Source: GCA-2748575 sp033722575
GTDB taxonomy: Bacteria; Pseudomonadota; Gammaproteobacteria; Pseudomonadales; Ketobacteraceae
Reading direction: 5' to 3'
Length of the DNA: 25,751 nt
Assembly (NCBI GenBank): GCA_033722575.1
Contig: JAWVYU010000029.1
Location: forward strand, 1-25,751
The translations under genes and the position numbers were made by a program. Positions within the stretch are counted from its first letter, which is position 1. The number at the start of each line of letters is the position of its first letter. Below the pieces are notes generated by a model, which saw only the letters and a program-made list of their open reading frames with translations, did no database searches and was not told where the DNA came from. This document shows positions 6,407-14,135 of the stretch, piece by piece.

Positions 6407-8743
6407 TTAAACGTTTGTTTGTCTGGGGCGGGTTTGCGGTAACCAGATGGTGAAGGCGGTGCCCTCGTGGATTCTGCTCGCTACCCACATCGTGCCGCCA
6501 TGCATTTCCACGATTTCCCGGCTCAGGGCCAGCCCCAGTCCGGTGCCCTGAGGGTTGATCCGGCCAGTGTTCCCCACTTTCTGGAATTTGTTGAACAGTT
6601 TGGGAAGGTCCTCTTCTGCAATGCCAATACCCGTATCAATAATCTGGATGACAAAGCCATCATCCGGAATGTCAGGAATATCCGGGCATTCGCTGGCTGG
6701 CATCAGCTTCAGGGTAATGGTGCCATTGGCGGTAAACTTGATGGCATTGGAAAGCAGGTTCATCAGCACCTGTCGTATCCGGGTAATGTCTGCCTCGATC
6801 TTGCCATCGGTTGAGCAGCTCAGAATGATTTCCGATTTTTTGTGGCTGGCAGGCAAGGAAAACTGGTCCTGGGCTTCCAGCAGCAAGTCCCTCAGGCAGA
6901 CATATGAGTATTCAAGCTCCAGTTTTCCTTTCTCGATCTTGGTTAAATCGAGCAGATTGTTGATCAAGCCCAGCAGGTGGTGGGCATTCTTCTCGACAAT
7001 CTTCAGGGCTTCCCGGTTGCGCTCGTCCAGCTGGTTGTTTTTCTGAGCCACCACCCTGTGGGTAAAACCGATTACCGCGTTCAGTGGTGTCCTTAACTCA
7101 TGGGACATCCCTGCCAGAAAATCGGTTTTGGAGTGATTGGCTTTATCCGCTTCCTCCTTTGCCTGGGCCAGCTCAGCGGTTTTCAATGCCACCTGGCCCT
7201 GTATTGCCCGCTCCCTGCTGAGCAGCAGCAACATCACCACCTCCAGTATGGCCACGTACAGCAGCCCTCCGATCAGCAGCAGATAACTGGGCCAGCTGGA
7301 GGCCTTTCTGAGCAGCTTGGCAGTGGGGCTCAGATCAATACGCAGCGTGCGGTTGGCAAGTGCAAATTCTTCACTCCAGGTATAGATGCTGTCGGATTTG
7401 CCTGAACCATAGATGCGGACTGGCTTGTTCGGCGAAGTGATGTCGGTAATGGTCAGGCCCTCCAGATCAAGATTTTTAACCACGGCACGATTAATCAGAT
7501 CTTCGACCCGGAACACCACCTGAACCAGACCGGTGTAGTTTTCTCCGCGATAACCTTCTACGGCAGCCAGCAGTATATAAGCGGTTTGTCCTTCCTGTTC
7601 CTGAATCAGTTTCAGGGGATCGCTCAGCAGGGTTTCGCCACTTTTCAGGGCACTGCGTATTTGCTTTTTACGGTAACTTAACGATAAAACATCCAGGCCG
7701 TGAATATCCTTGTTGAGTTCGTAGGGGTACACAAATGCAATCGGCAGGTAATCAGGTTTGTCCGGTGCCCTGACAAGTTTCCCGGACAGAGTGCGGGTTT
7801 TGATGAAAAAACCGGGAAAACCCAGCGAACGCATTTCCTCCACCAGGGCCTGCCGCTCTTCATGTTGAATCAATGGTAACCATTCAACGGCATGGATGGC
7901 TGACTGATCCGAAACCAGTCCGCTGGAAAAATGATTGAATTCCTCCAGGCTGACCAGTTCACTGGATTCATAAAAACTTTTCATTGCGTTAAGACTAATA
8001 CGCACTTCATGCAGGCTGCTGGAAAACAGCGCCTGAATCTGTGGGCCGGCATCGGCGATGACTTTTCTGCGGTTTTCTTCTTCAAGATTGCGAACATAAA
8101 AAAAAGCCAGCAGCACCAGTAGCAGAAAAGAAAAGGAAACCAATGCGAATTGCCAGGGTTTGCTCTGACGCCTCAGCAGATGCACAACAAAGGGGGTTGC
8201 CACCAGGGTGCCAATGGAGTCCCCGACCCACCAGGTAACCCAGTTGGTCAGCCATTCTTCTGTACTGATGATGGACTGCAGTACCAGCAGGGACGTGCCC
8301 ATGGATGAGGCCACCAGGCAGCCCAGCGGACCGCAAACCACCACAAATTTCAGAATGTCGAATCCGGTGAGAAAATCGGTGGTGGGGATTTTAAAACGTT
8401 TGATCAGGTAGTGGGTAAACGCCGTTTGCAGGATGCTGAACAGCGAGATGGCTGTGATCAGTACCAGCTGGTAAGCGCCGAAGGGGAGGTTCTTTAAACC
8501 CATGGAAATAATGGTGTTGGCCGCCAGTGCGCCGATAAAAATGCCCAGGTAGGGCAGAGTGCCGTAGCGTATAACGGCACCCAGTGCTACACCTGCCGCC
8601 AGCCATACCGGAGTGGCATAATCCGGTGGTACCGCCAGCAGCTGGGAAAGCACGCCAAGTAAACAATAGGCGACGGCGACAACCAGGTTTACGGTTATGG
8701 CCGAAGGTTGCCTGGCGCCCTCATGTACGCTGATGGAATTCAT
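6407..8743 (-). CDS. MASE1-CHASE-type membrane sensor histidine kinase
   Basis: A 778-residue inner-membrane kinase. Residues about 15-215 form a block of hydrophobic helices of MASE1 type. A periplasmic region at about 230-480, flanked by a last membrane helix at 485-508, fits a CHASE sensor domain (NAMKSFYESSELV, AVEWLPLI, IAFVYPYE). A short coiled coil leads to the HisKA domain with the phospho-acceptor H548 in FLAGMSHELRTPLN. The ATPase domain has the N box NLLSNAIKF (662-670), G1 DTGIGI (703-708) and G2 GTGLGLAL (733-740). It ends without a receiver domain and no response regulator gene is nearby, so it is an orphan. The start has GGAGGG only one base before the ATG. It lies 72 bases after the SDR gene on the same strand with no terminator between, so read-through from that operon is possible. 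The ligand is unknown. Confidence 0.92.
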   Translation of the reverse strand: MNSISVHEGARQPSAITVNLVVAVAYCLLGVLSQLLAVPPDYATPVWLAAGVALGAVIRYGTLPYLGIFIGALAANTIISMGLKNLPFGAYQLVLITAISLFSILQTAFTHYLIKRFKIPTTDFLTGFDILKFVVVCGPLGCLVASSMGTSLLVLQSIISTEEWLTNWVTWWVGDSIGTLVATPFVVHLLRRQSKPWQFALVSFSFLLLVLLAFFYVRNLEEENRRKVIADAGPQIQALFSSSLHEVRISLNAMKSFYESSELVSLEEFNHFSSGLVSDQSAIHAVEWLPLIQHEERQALVEEMRSLGFPGFFIKTRTLSGKLVRAPDKPDYLPIAFVYPYELNKDIHGLDVLSLSYRKKQIRSALKSGETLLSDPLKLIQEQEGQTAYILLAAVEGYRGENYTGLVQVVFRVEDLINRAVVKNLDLEGLTITDITSPNKPVRIYGSGKSDSIYTWSEEFALANRTLRIDLSPTAKLLRKASSWPSYLLLIGGLLYVAILEVVMLLLLSRERAIQGQVALKTAELAQAKEEADKANHSKTDFLAGMSHELRTPLNAVIGFTHRVVAQKNNQLDERNREALKIVEKNAHHLLGLINNLLDLTKIEKGKLELEYSYVCLRDLLLEAQDQFSLPASHKKSEIILSCSTDGKIEADITRIRQVLMNLLSNAIKFTANGTITLKLMPASECPDIPDIPDDGFVIQIIDTGIGIAEEDLPKLFNKFQKVGNTGRINPQGTGLGLALSREIVEMHGGTMWVASRIHEGTAFTIWLPQTRPRQTNV

Positions 8744-8815
8744 CCCTCCAGCATAGCAGCTGTTCAGCGGAAACAGGAGTCGGAAAGCAACGGGAATTGA
8801 ACAACTTAGCGGCGT

Positions 8816-9586
8816 TTATCCGATCAGATAGCCTCCATCAACCGTAATACAGCTGCCGGTGGTGTAACTGGCCGCATCGGATACCAGATACAATACGGCA
8901 CCAGCCATTTCATCGGGCTCTGCCACCCGCTGCATGGGGACATGAGGCATCAGTTGTTGCAGCACCGCATCATTTTTTACCAGGGCTGCGGCAAAACGGG
9001 TATCAGTCGCCCCGGGCAATAGCGCATTGACACGAATATGGCTGTTGGCGCACTCCTTGGCAAAGGCTTTGGTCATGGAGATTACCGCGGCTTTGGTGAT
9101 GGAATATATGCCCTGAAAACCACCGGGAATCACGCCATTGACGGAAGCAACATTCACAATGGCGCCGCCCTTTTGCTCCCGCATCAGCTTGCCTGCGGCA
9201 GCAGACATGAAAAAATAGCCGCGGATATTCACATCAACGGTTTTCTGGTAGGCAACCAGATCAGTATCAAGAATGTGGCCAAAGTAGGGATTGGTGGCGG
9301 CATTATTGACCAGAATATTCAGCTCACCGAAGGTTTCCCGGATCTGACTGAACAGTGAGTCAATCTGCTCAAGATCGCCAATATGGCAGGCCATCGCGGT
9401 GGCATTGCCCCCTTCATCACGAATACTCGCGGCCACTTTTTCACAGTCATCCTGCTTGCGACTGGAAATAATTACCTGGGCATTATGTTTTGCCAGAAGC
9501 CGGGCAATGCTCTCGCCAATGCCGCGGCTTGCACCGGTAACCAGAGCGACTTTGCCGCTGAGATCAAAAGGGTTTTCCGTATTCAT
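8816..9586 (-). CDS. SDR family NAD(P)-dependent dehydrogenase
   Basis: A 256-residue classical short-chain dehydrogenase. The nucleotide-binding motif TGASRGIG is at 17-24, NNAA at 94-97, the catalytic serine at 148 (NVASVNG), and the YxxxK pair at Y161/K165 in YSITK. It ends with the usual GSCITVDGGYLIG. I chose the ATG at 9586 over one five codons upstream because TGAGG precedes it at proper spacing. It is the last gene of a four-gene minus-strand operon, 32 bases after the phosphatase-fold gene. In that context it could oxidise a 3-hydroxyacyl-CoA or related alcohol made by the dehydrogenase/kinase pair. That role is inferred from position only, since SDR substrate cannot be read from sequence. 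Confidence 0.93.
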   Translation of the reverse strand: MNTENPFDLSGKVALVTGASRGIGESIARLLAKHNAQVIISSRKQDDCEKVAASIRDEGGNATAMACHIGDLEQIDSLFSQIRETFGELNILVNNAATNPYFGHILDTDLVAYQKTVDVNIRGYFFMSAAAGKLMREQKGGAIVNVASVNGVIPGGFQGIYSITKAAVISMTKAFAKECANSHIRVNALLPGATDTRFAAALVKNDAVLQQLMPHVPMQRVAEPDEMAGAVLYLVSDAASYTTGSCITVDGGYLIG

Positions 9587-9618
9587 AGTGGCCTCATGCA
9601 AAGGTTATTCAAAAAGTT

Positions 9619-10314
9619 TTAACGGTAGGTCACCAGGTCGGGGTTGGTCTGTTCCAGATAACCATAGTCGTTGAGGTAACTCAGGCTCACCCGGCCACTC
9701 TTGAACAGCAGGCGGGTAACAGATGCATTCACAATGCTCCAGCTCATTTCCACCGCTTGCTCATTGTTCAGGTTAAGCAAATGCTGCAGGATAATACTGA
9801 TGGGCCCACCAGAGGTGAAAATGGCTATATGCCGGTGGTCACTGTCGTGTATCAGATCATTCAGGCCCGCCCCGCAACGCCGTTGAAAACTTTGCCAGGA
9901 TTCACCGTATTCATGGTCAAAGTCGCCGGACACCCAGCGCCCGATCGCTTCCGCAAACAGGGCCTGGAAGGCCTTGCGGGGCGAGGATTGCTGGGCCAGA
10001 TACTCGGCCATGGACTGATGGCATGCCAGTTCCGGTTTATGACGGGCGATGACTTCCTGATGATTGTACTCGCTGAAACGTTCATCAATTTCCATGGCTG
10101 GCGCACTGGGGTAGTCAATTCCCTCGATACAATGCTCGGCGGTCTCCTGATGGCGTACCAAGCCGCCGTGAATAATGCGATCAAACCGGACCTGGCGCTT
10201 TGCCATGCCTTCTCCCATCACCCGGGACTGGCGTTTGCCCAGCTCGGAGAGCGCGTCATAATTTGCCTGTCCGAAGGATGCCTGGCCGTGACGAATAAGA
10301 TAAATGGATGCCAT
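9619..10314 (-). CDS. Histidine phosphatase-fold protein lacking the second catalytic His
   Basis: A 231-residue protein with the RHG motif (R8-H9-G10, in IYLIRHGQASFG), a second arginine near 54 and an acidic residue near 78, as in the phosphoglycerate mutase-like histidine phosphatase clan. The C-terminal motif that normally reads SHGG or THGG is here FTSGGPIS, with serine 168 where the second catalytic histidine is expected. The family may tolerate this substitution in some subgroups, or the protein may have altered activity. I chose the ATG at 10314 because residues just after it match the family start and AAGAGA precedes it; the frame runs further upstream without a good site. It begins 14 bases after the kinase stop codon, so the two are translationally close. 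Substrate unknown. Confidence 0.88.
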   Translation of the reverse strand: MASIYLIRHGQASFGQANYDALSELGKRQSRVMGEGMAKRQVRFDRIIHGGLVRHQETAEHCIEGIDYPSAPAMEIDERFSEYNHQEVIARHKPELACHQSMAEYLAQQSSPRKAFQALFAEAIGRWVSGDFDHEYGESWQSFQRRCGAGLNDLIHDSDHRHIAIFTSGGPISIILQHLLNLNNEQAVEMSWSIVNASVTRLLFKSGRVSLSYLNDYGYLEQTNPDLVTYR

Positions 10315-10328
10315 CGCTGTTCTCTTGT

Positions 10329-11390
10329 TCAGTTGCCGGTGGCGATTTCCTGAAGACAAAGCTGCTCCAGAAAATTGACCACCTGACCATAGGCGGCAAA
10401 GCGCTGGTCTTGGGTCTGGCCGTGGTAGAAGCGGTAGTAGATCTGCTGCAGAATCACCGCTACGCGGAACAGGCCGTACACCCGGTAAAAGCTGAAGTTG
10501 ACGTCTTTAAATCCCATCTGGCGGCAATAGTAGTCAAATACTTCACTGCGGCTCATCATGCCTTTGAGGTGGGTGGGCTGCAATCGCATCATGTGCATGG
10601 GGGGAGGATCGTTTGCCTCAATCCAGTAAGACAGCGTGTTGCCCAGGTCCATCAGGGGATCTCCCAGGGTAGCCATTTCCCAGTCCAGCACGCCAATGAC
10701 CTCGGTGGGTTGATCAGGGTTCAGCACCACGTTGTCGAACCGGTAATCCCCATGCACCACGCACACGCCAATCTGCTCCTGGCGGTTGGCGTCGAGCCAT
10801 TCCATGACTTTTTCATAACCGGGCACGTCATCGGTTTTGGCATTAACGTAGCGCTTGCTCCAGCCGTCAATCTGCCGGTCCACATAGCCCCAGCCTTTAC
10901 CCAGGCTTTCCAGGCCTGCGGCTTTATAATCAATCTTGTGCAGATCGATAAGCCGGTCCACAACGGCCTTGCACAGGGCACTGACATCGCTTTCTGAAAG
11001 GTTCAGCCCTTCGGGCAGTTCCTTGCGCGGAATAATGCCCTTGAGGCGATCCATGGCGTAAAACTCACAGCCCAGAACGCTTTCATCCTCGCAATAGGCC
11101 ACCATCTCGGGCACATAGGGATACACCGGTTTCAGCGCTGACATTACCCGGTATTCCCTGCCCATATCATGGGCCGATTTGGCTTTGGTGCCAAAGGGCG
11201 GCCGCCTTAAAATCAATTCACGGTTGTCATAGCGTATCAGGTAGGTGAGATTGGAAGAGCCGCCAGGAAACTGCCTGATGGTGGGCGTACCCGCTAACCC
11301 CTCTACATGGCTTTTCAGCCAGTTGTCCACCGCGCTGACGTCAAGTTCCTCACCTTCACGAATGGTCTGGGCCTGGTCGATAACCGTCAT
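10329..11390 (-). CDS. APH-fold phosphotransferase, ACAD10/11- and LvaA-like
   Basis: A 353-residue kinase-like protein. The early loop FPGGSSNLTYLI (41-52) matches the ATP-binding loop of the ACAD11 N-terminal domain. LILRRPP (59-65) is its usual following strand, HGDYRFDN (213-220) holds the catalytic aspartate D215 and metal ligand N220, and LDWE (235-238) is the second metal-binding motif. These are hallmarks of the aminoglycoside-phosphotransferase fold, but in this subfamily the substrate is a hydroxyacyl-CoA. LvaA of Pseudomonas putida phosphorylates 4-hydroxyvaleryl-CoA, and the mammalian ACAD10/11 proteins fuse this domain to an acyl-CoA dehydrogenase. The gene starts nine bases after the acyl-CoA dehydrogenase stop, with GGGAAG as the ribosome binding site, which supports a coupled function. 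It should not be read as an antibiotic-resistance gene. Confidence 0.9.
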   Translation of the reverse strand: MTVIDQAQTIREGEELDVSAVDNWLKSHVEGLAGTPTIRQFPGGSSNLTYLIRYDNRELILRRPPFGTKAKSAHDMGREYRVMSALKPVYPYVPEMVAYCEDESVLGCEFYAMDRLKGIIPRKELPEGLNLSESDVSALCKAVVDRLIDLHKIDYKAAGLESLGKGWGYVDRQIDGWSKRYVNAKTDDVPGYEKVMEWLDANRQEQIGVCVVHGDYRFDNVVLNPDQPTEVIGVLDWEMATLGDPLMDLGNTLSYWIEANDPPPMHMMRLQPTHLKGMMSRSEVFDYYCRQMGFKDVNFSFYRVYGLFRVAVILQQIYYRFYHGQTQDQRFAAYGQVVNFLEQLCLQEIATGN

Positions 11391-11399
11391 CTGCTTCCC

Positions 11400-12620
11400 T
11401 CAATATAATCCGCGCTGTTTCAGTTCCAGTTTGGCGATCAGGCCACGGTGAACTTCATCGGGGCCATCAGCCAGTCGTAATACCCGGTTGTAAGCATACA
11501 TAGCCGCCAGCGGAAAATCATTGGAAAGTCCACCCCCGCCATGTATCTGTATGGCCTGATCAATCACCTGCTGCGCGACATTGGGGGCAACCACCTTGAT
11601 CTGGGATATCTCACTCATGGCACCGGCCACACCCACGGTATCCATCAGGTAGGCAGCCTGCATGGTAAGCAACCGTGCCATGTTGATGTTGATCCGGGCG
11701 TTCGCAATGATGTCGCGGTTGCCACCCAGGTTAACCAGTGGTTTGCCGAAAGCGACCCGCTCGCTGCCTCGTTTGCACAGCAGGGTCAAAGCCCTTTCTG
11801 CCGCACCGATGCAGCGCATGCAGTGATGTATGCGTCCCGGACCCAGCCGCCCCTGGGCAATTTCAAACCCCCGTCCGGGGCCCGCAATAATATTTTCTTT
11901 GGGCAGACGAACATTGGTAAAGGACACTTCCCCGTGGCCTGCAGGAGCATCGTAAGCGTTAAAAACCGGTAGCATGCGTTCGATCTTCACGCCGGGGGTG
12001 TCCAGGGGCACCAGTACCATGGAATGCTGCTGATGCCGGTTGGCCTCCGGATCGGTTACACCCATAAAGATCCCGATTCTGCAGTCGGGATGGCCCACAC
12101 CGGAGCTCCACCATTTGCGGCCATTCAGGACTACGTCATCCCCGTCCAGCATGCAGGTGGCTTCCATATTGGTGGCGTCAGAAGATGCCACACCCGGCTC
12201 GGTCATGAAAAACACCGAACGGATCTTGCCCTCCAGCAGGGGGATCAGCCATCTGGCTTTCTGTTCCTCCGATCCGTATTTGGCCAGCACTTCCATATTG
12301 CCGGTATCCGGTGCGCTGCAATTGAAGGCTTCGGAAGCAATGGGGGACTGACCCATAATTTCCGCCAGGGGCGCATAGTCGCGATTGCTCAGCCCGGCCC
12401 CGTGGGTTTTGTCCGGCAGGAACAGGTTCCAGAGACCCTGCTCCTTTGCCATGGCTTTCCATTCTTCCATAATCGGTGGAACCTGCCATTGGGTCCAGTC
12501 CGGGTTTTCCGGGCCCAGTTGCTCGAAATAGGTTGCTTCGTTGGGCAGGATGTGTTCATCCACAAATTTGCGGACGCGGGCAATCATTTCTTGTGCGGTG
12601 TCGGAATGCGAAAAGTCCAT
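11400..12620 (-). CDS. Acyl-CoA dehydrogenase, ACAD11/LvaC-like
   Basis: A 406-residue flavoenzyme. It has the N-terminal helical domain, the middle strand domain (FFMTEPGVASSDATNMEAT, then LNGRKWWSSG) and the C-terminal domain with QIHGGGGLSNDFPLA and LADGPDEVHRG (383-393). The last motif is shared with human ACAD11 and related bacterial enzymes and marks this as the branch that partners an APH-fold kinase. In the LvaA/LvaC scheme the enzyme acts on the 4-phosphorylated acyl-CoA and yields a 3-hydroxyacyl-CoA, which beta-oxidation can take up. I chose the ATG at 12620, preceded by GGGAGG at eight bases, rather than a start 25 codons upstream. It is the first gene of the minus-strand operon, with a promoter and LysR-type box just upstream. 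The exact chain length of the substrate is not known. Confidence 0.93.
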   Translation of the reverse strand: MDFSHSDTAQEMIARVRKFVDEHILPNEATYFEQLGPENPDWTQWQVPPIMEEWKAMAKEQGLWNLFLPDKTHGAGLSNRDYAPLAEIMGQSPIASEAFNCSAPDTGNMEVLAKYGSEEQKARWLIPLLEGKIRSVFFMTEPGVASSDATNMEATCMLDGDDVVLNGRKWWSSGVGHPDCRIGIFMGVTDPEANRHQQHSMVLVPLDTPGVKIERMLPVFNAYDAPAGHGEVSFTNVRLPKENIIAGPGRGFEIAQGRLGPGRIHHCMRCIGAAERALTLLCKRGSERVAFGKPLVNLGGNRDIIANARININMARLLTMQAAYLMDTVGVAGAMSEISQIKVVAPNVAQQVIDQAIQIHGGGGLSNDFPLAAMYAYNRVLRLADGPDEVHRGLIAKLELKQRGLY

Positions 12621-12673
12621 GGTGTTGCCTCCCACAGGGTAGTCAGTGGCCCGGGGCCACGTGTGATTCCCAG

Positions 12674-12703
12674 AGCATAGGAAATTAGGCTTCATTAAAC
12701 CAA
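12674..12703 (-). promoter_or_regulatory. Candidate promoter of the acyl-CoA dehydrogenase operon
   Basis: On the minus strand TTGGTT (12698-12703) and TATGCT (12674-12679) are 18 bases apart, placing the start of transcription near 12667. The LysR-type box ends three bases upstream of the -35, the usual place for an activator of this family. Confidence 0.5.
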
Positions 12704-12705
12704 TA

Positions 12706-12728
12706 AATAGTTATAATGATTTACTATT
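12706..12728. promoter_or_regulatory. LysR-type operator (T-N11-A) shared by divergent promoters
   Basis: AATAGT and ACTATT are exact inverted repeats separated by 11 bases, a perfect T-N11-A box. It abuts the -35 of the acyl-CoA dehydrogenase operon and contains TATAAT (12712-12717, plus strand), a candidate -10 for the LysR gene. This layout predicts operon activation and self-repression by the adjacent regulator. Confidence 0.7.
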
Positions 12729-12823
12729 AATACAGTTTATAGAAGGCGGCCCACGTCAGGCGCCTGGTTTGCAGCTGAAAAAAACGCGTATTAAAACGCT
12801 TAACCATGGAGGCAAAAGCGGGT

Positions 12824-13723
12824 ATGCAGCTCCACCGACTGGACCTTAATCTGTATGTGGTATTTGAAACGGTTTTCGAGGAGGGCAACCTGTCGCGGGC
12901 CGCAAATCGCCTGTTCCTGACCCAGCCTGCCATCAGCCATTCTCTCAGCCGCTTGAGGGAACATTATCAGGATGCCCTGTTTGTGCGGCGTGGCCATGGC
13001 ATGGAGCCCACCCCGCTGGCTCAACGGATCCGCCCCCAGATTCAGGCGGCGCTGCAGGCGTTGCAGGAAACCCTGCAGCCCGCGGCAGGGTTTGACCCCA
13101 AAGCGTCCCGCAAACGTTTTGCGCTGGGGATGCGGGACAACGTGGAATCCATTATGACCCCTCGCATTATGGCCATGCTGGAACAGCAGGCTCCGCAGAC
13201 CCAGCTGGCCAGTGTGCGGGTGCCGCGCCGTGAAATGGAAGCGCAGCTGTCCTCCGGGCGCCTGGATCTGGCGTTTGATGTGCTGCTGCCGGTGGGGCCC
13301 AGAATACGGCATGAGCCGCTGATGTCTGACCATTTCCGGGTGATTTCCCGGATGGATCACCCCGCCCTGGGTAAACGCCTTACATTAAAAAAGTATCTTG
13401 CTGCCAGGCATATTGTGGTGTCTTCCAGGCAGAGCGGACCGTCACTGGAAGACTTCGAACTCAGTCGTCTGGGGTTGCGTCGCGAGGTGACCATGCGCTG
13501 TCAGCATGTGTACGTAGCCATGCGCACCGTCGCCAGCACCGGTTTGCTGCTGACGGTACCGGCATCGGTGGCGGCCTCACAGATGCTTACGCCGGACCTG
13601 AAAAGCTGGAAAATGCCCGCCGAGTTGCCACCATTGGCCATTCACATGTACTGGCATGAAGACCTTGACCGGGAGAGCAGTAATCGCTGGTTGCGGGATT
13701 GGGTAAAAAAGCAGGCGAAATAA
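12824..13723 (+). CDS. LysR family transcriptional regulator
   Basis: A 299-residue regulator. The N-terminal winged helix-turn-helix reads LDLNLYVVFETVFEEGNLSRAANRLF-type sequence, continuing with TQPAISHSLSRLREHYQDALFVRRGHGMEPT. The effector-binding domain follows from about residue 90, resembling the NodD/ToxR-like branch. I chose the ATG at 12824; an in-frame ATG 18 bases upstream has no ribosome binding site, whereas GGAGG lies about 11 bases before the chosen one. The gene is divergent from the acyl-CoA dehydrogenase operon and shares a T-N11-A box with it, so it most likely controls that operon in response to an acyl-CoA or acid intermediate. The inducer is unknown. Confidence 0.92.
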   Translation: MQLHRLDLNLYVVFETVFEEGNLSRAANRLFLTQPAISHSLSRLREHYQDALFVRRGHGMEPTPLAQRIRPQIQAALQALQETLQPAAGFDPKASRKRFALGMRDNVESIMTPRIMAMLEQQAPQTQLASVRVPRREMEAQLSSGRLDLAFDVLLPVGPRIRHEPLMSDHFRVISRMDHPALGKRLTLKKYLAARHIVVSSRQSGPSLEDFELSRLGLRREVTMRCQHVYVAMRTVASTGLLLTVPASVAASQMLTPDLKSWKMPAELPPLAIHMYWHEDLDRESSNRWLRDWVKKQAK

Positions 13724-13739
13724 AAAGAGGGGAGCTGTT

Positions 13740-14135
13740 ATGAAACCCGATCTGAAAGAGGGTGTGAAAAAAGAAAGGCTCCGTCACAACTGCGAGGAAA
13801 GTGTCATGACAGAGCCTGTTAAAGGGGTATATCTACACAGGAATCTGAATACCCTCCACACTGGGCCATTTGGCCCGACGCTCGGCACAGCGAATCACAT
13901 CACCGGAAATCCTGGCAGTGCGAAGATCCCCGGTGGGGGTGCCAACGCCGGTGTTCAAAGTCATGGCCATGGACAGGTTGCGGGTGGGGTCGCACCAGGC
14001 CCCGGAACCACCAAATCCAAAATGACCGAATGCGCGGGGCGTGCGCGCCCCGACCGCGATAATCCGGTGATACCCCAGGCGCCAGCCCATGGGGATAATC
14101 AGTACTTTGTCACGGCCCCTCACCTGAGGGCGTAA
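13740..14135 (+). CDS. Doubtful ORF after the LysR gene, overlapping the serine hydrolase 3' end
   Basis: The ATG at 13740 is preceded by AAAAGAGGGGAGCTGTT, a good ribosome binding site 16 bases after the LysR stop. It opens a 131-codon frame, but from 13833 on it is antisense to the serine hydrolase, and its composition there (glycine/alanine/proline-rich) looks like a shadow. The first 30 codons (MKPDLKEGVKKERLRHN...) lie in free sequence. It may be a short real peptide start, a remnant of a lost gene, or chance. Confidence 0.18.
   Translation: MKPDLKEGVKKERLRHNCEESVMTEPVKGVYLHRNLNTLHTGPFGPTLGTANHITGNPGSAKIPGGGANAGVQSHGHGQVAGGVAPGPGTTKSKMTECAGRARPDRDNPVIPQAPAHGDNQYFVTAPHLRA
13776..13817. 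repeat. Inverted repeat between convergent LysR and serine hydrolase genes
   Basis: AGGCTCCGTCA (13776-13786) and TGACAGAGCCT (13807-13817) pair at 10 of 11 positions around a 20-base loop. It lies between the ends of two convergent genes, where a transcription stop is expected, but no T-run follows on either strand, so it is not a standard terminator. Confidence 0.5.

Noticed and set aside
10308..10997. Plus-strand frame opposite the APH-fold kinase (229 codons)
   Set aside because: It has no ribosome site or recognisable motif and lies wholly antisense to a gene with clear catalytic motifs.
10329..11390. Aminoglycoside phosphotransferase (resistance gene)
   Set aside because: The APH fold motifs are present, but the early FPGGSSNLTY loop, the adjacent acyl-CoA dehydrogenase and the operon context fit the ACAD11/LvaA branch rather than an antibiotic enzyme.
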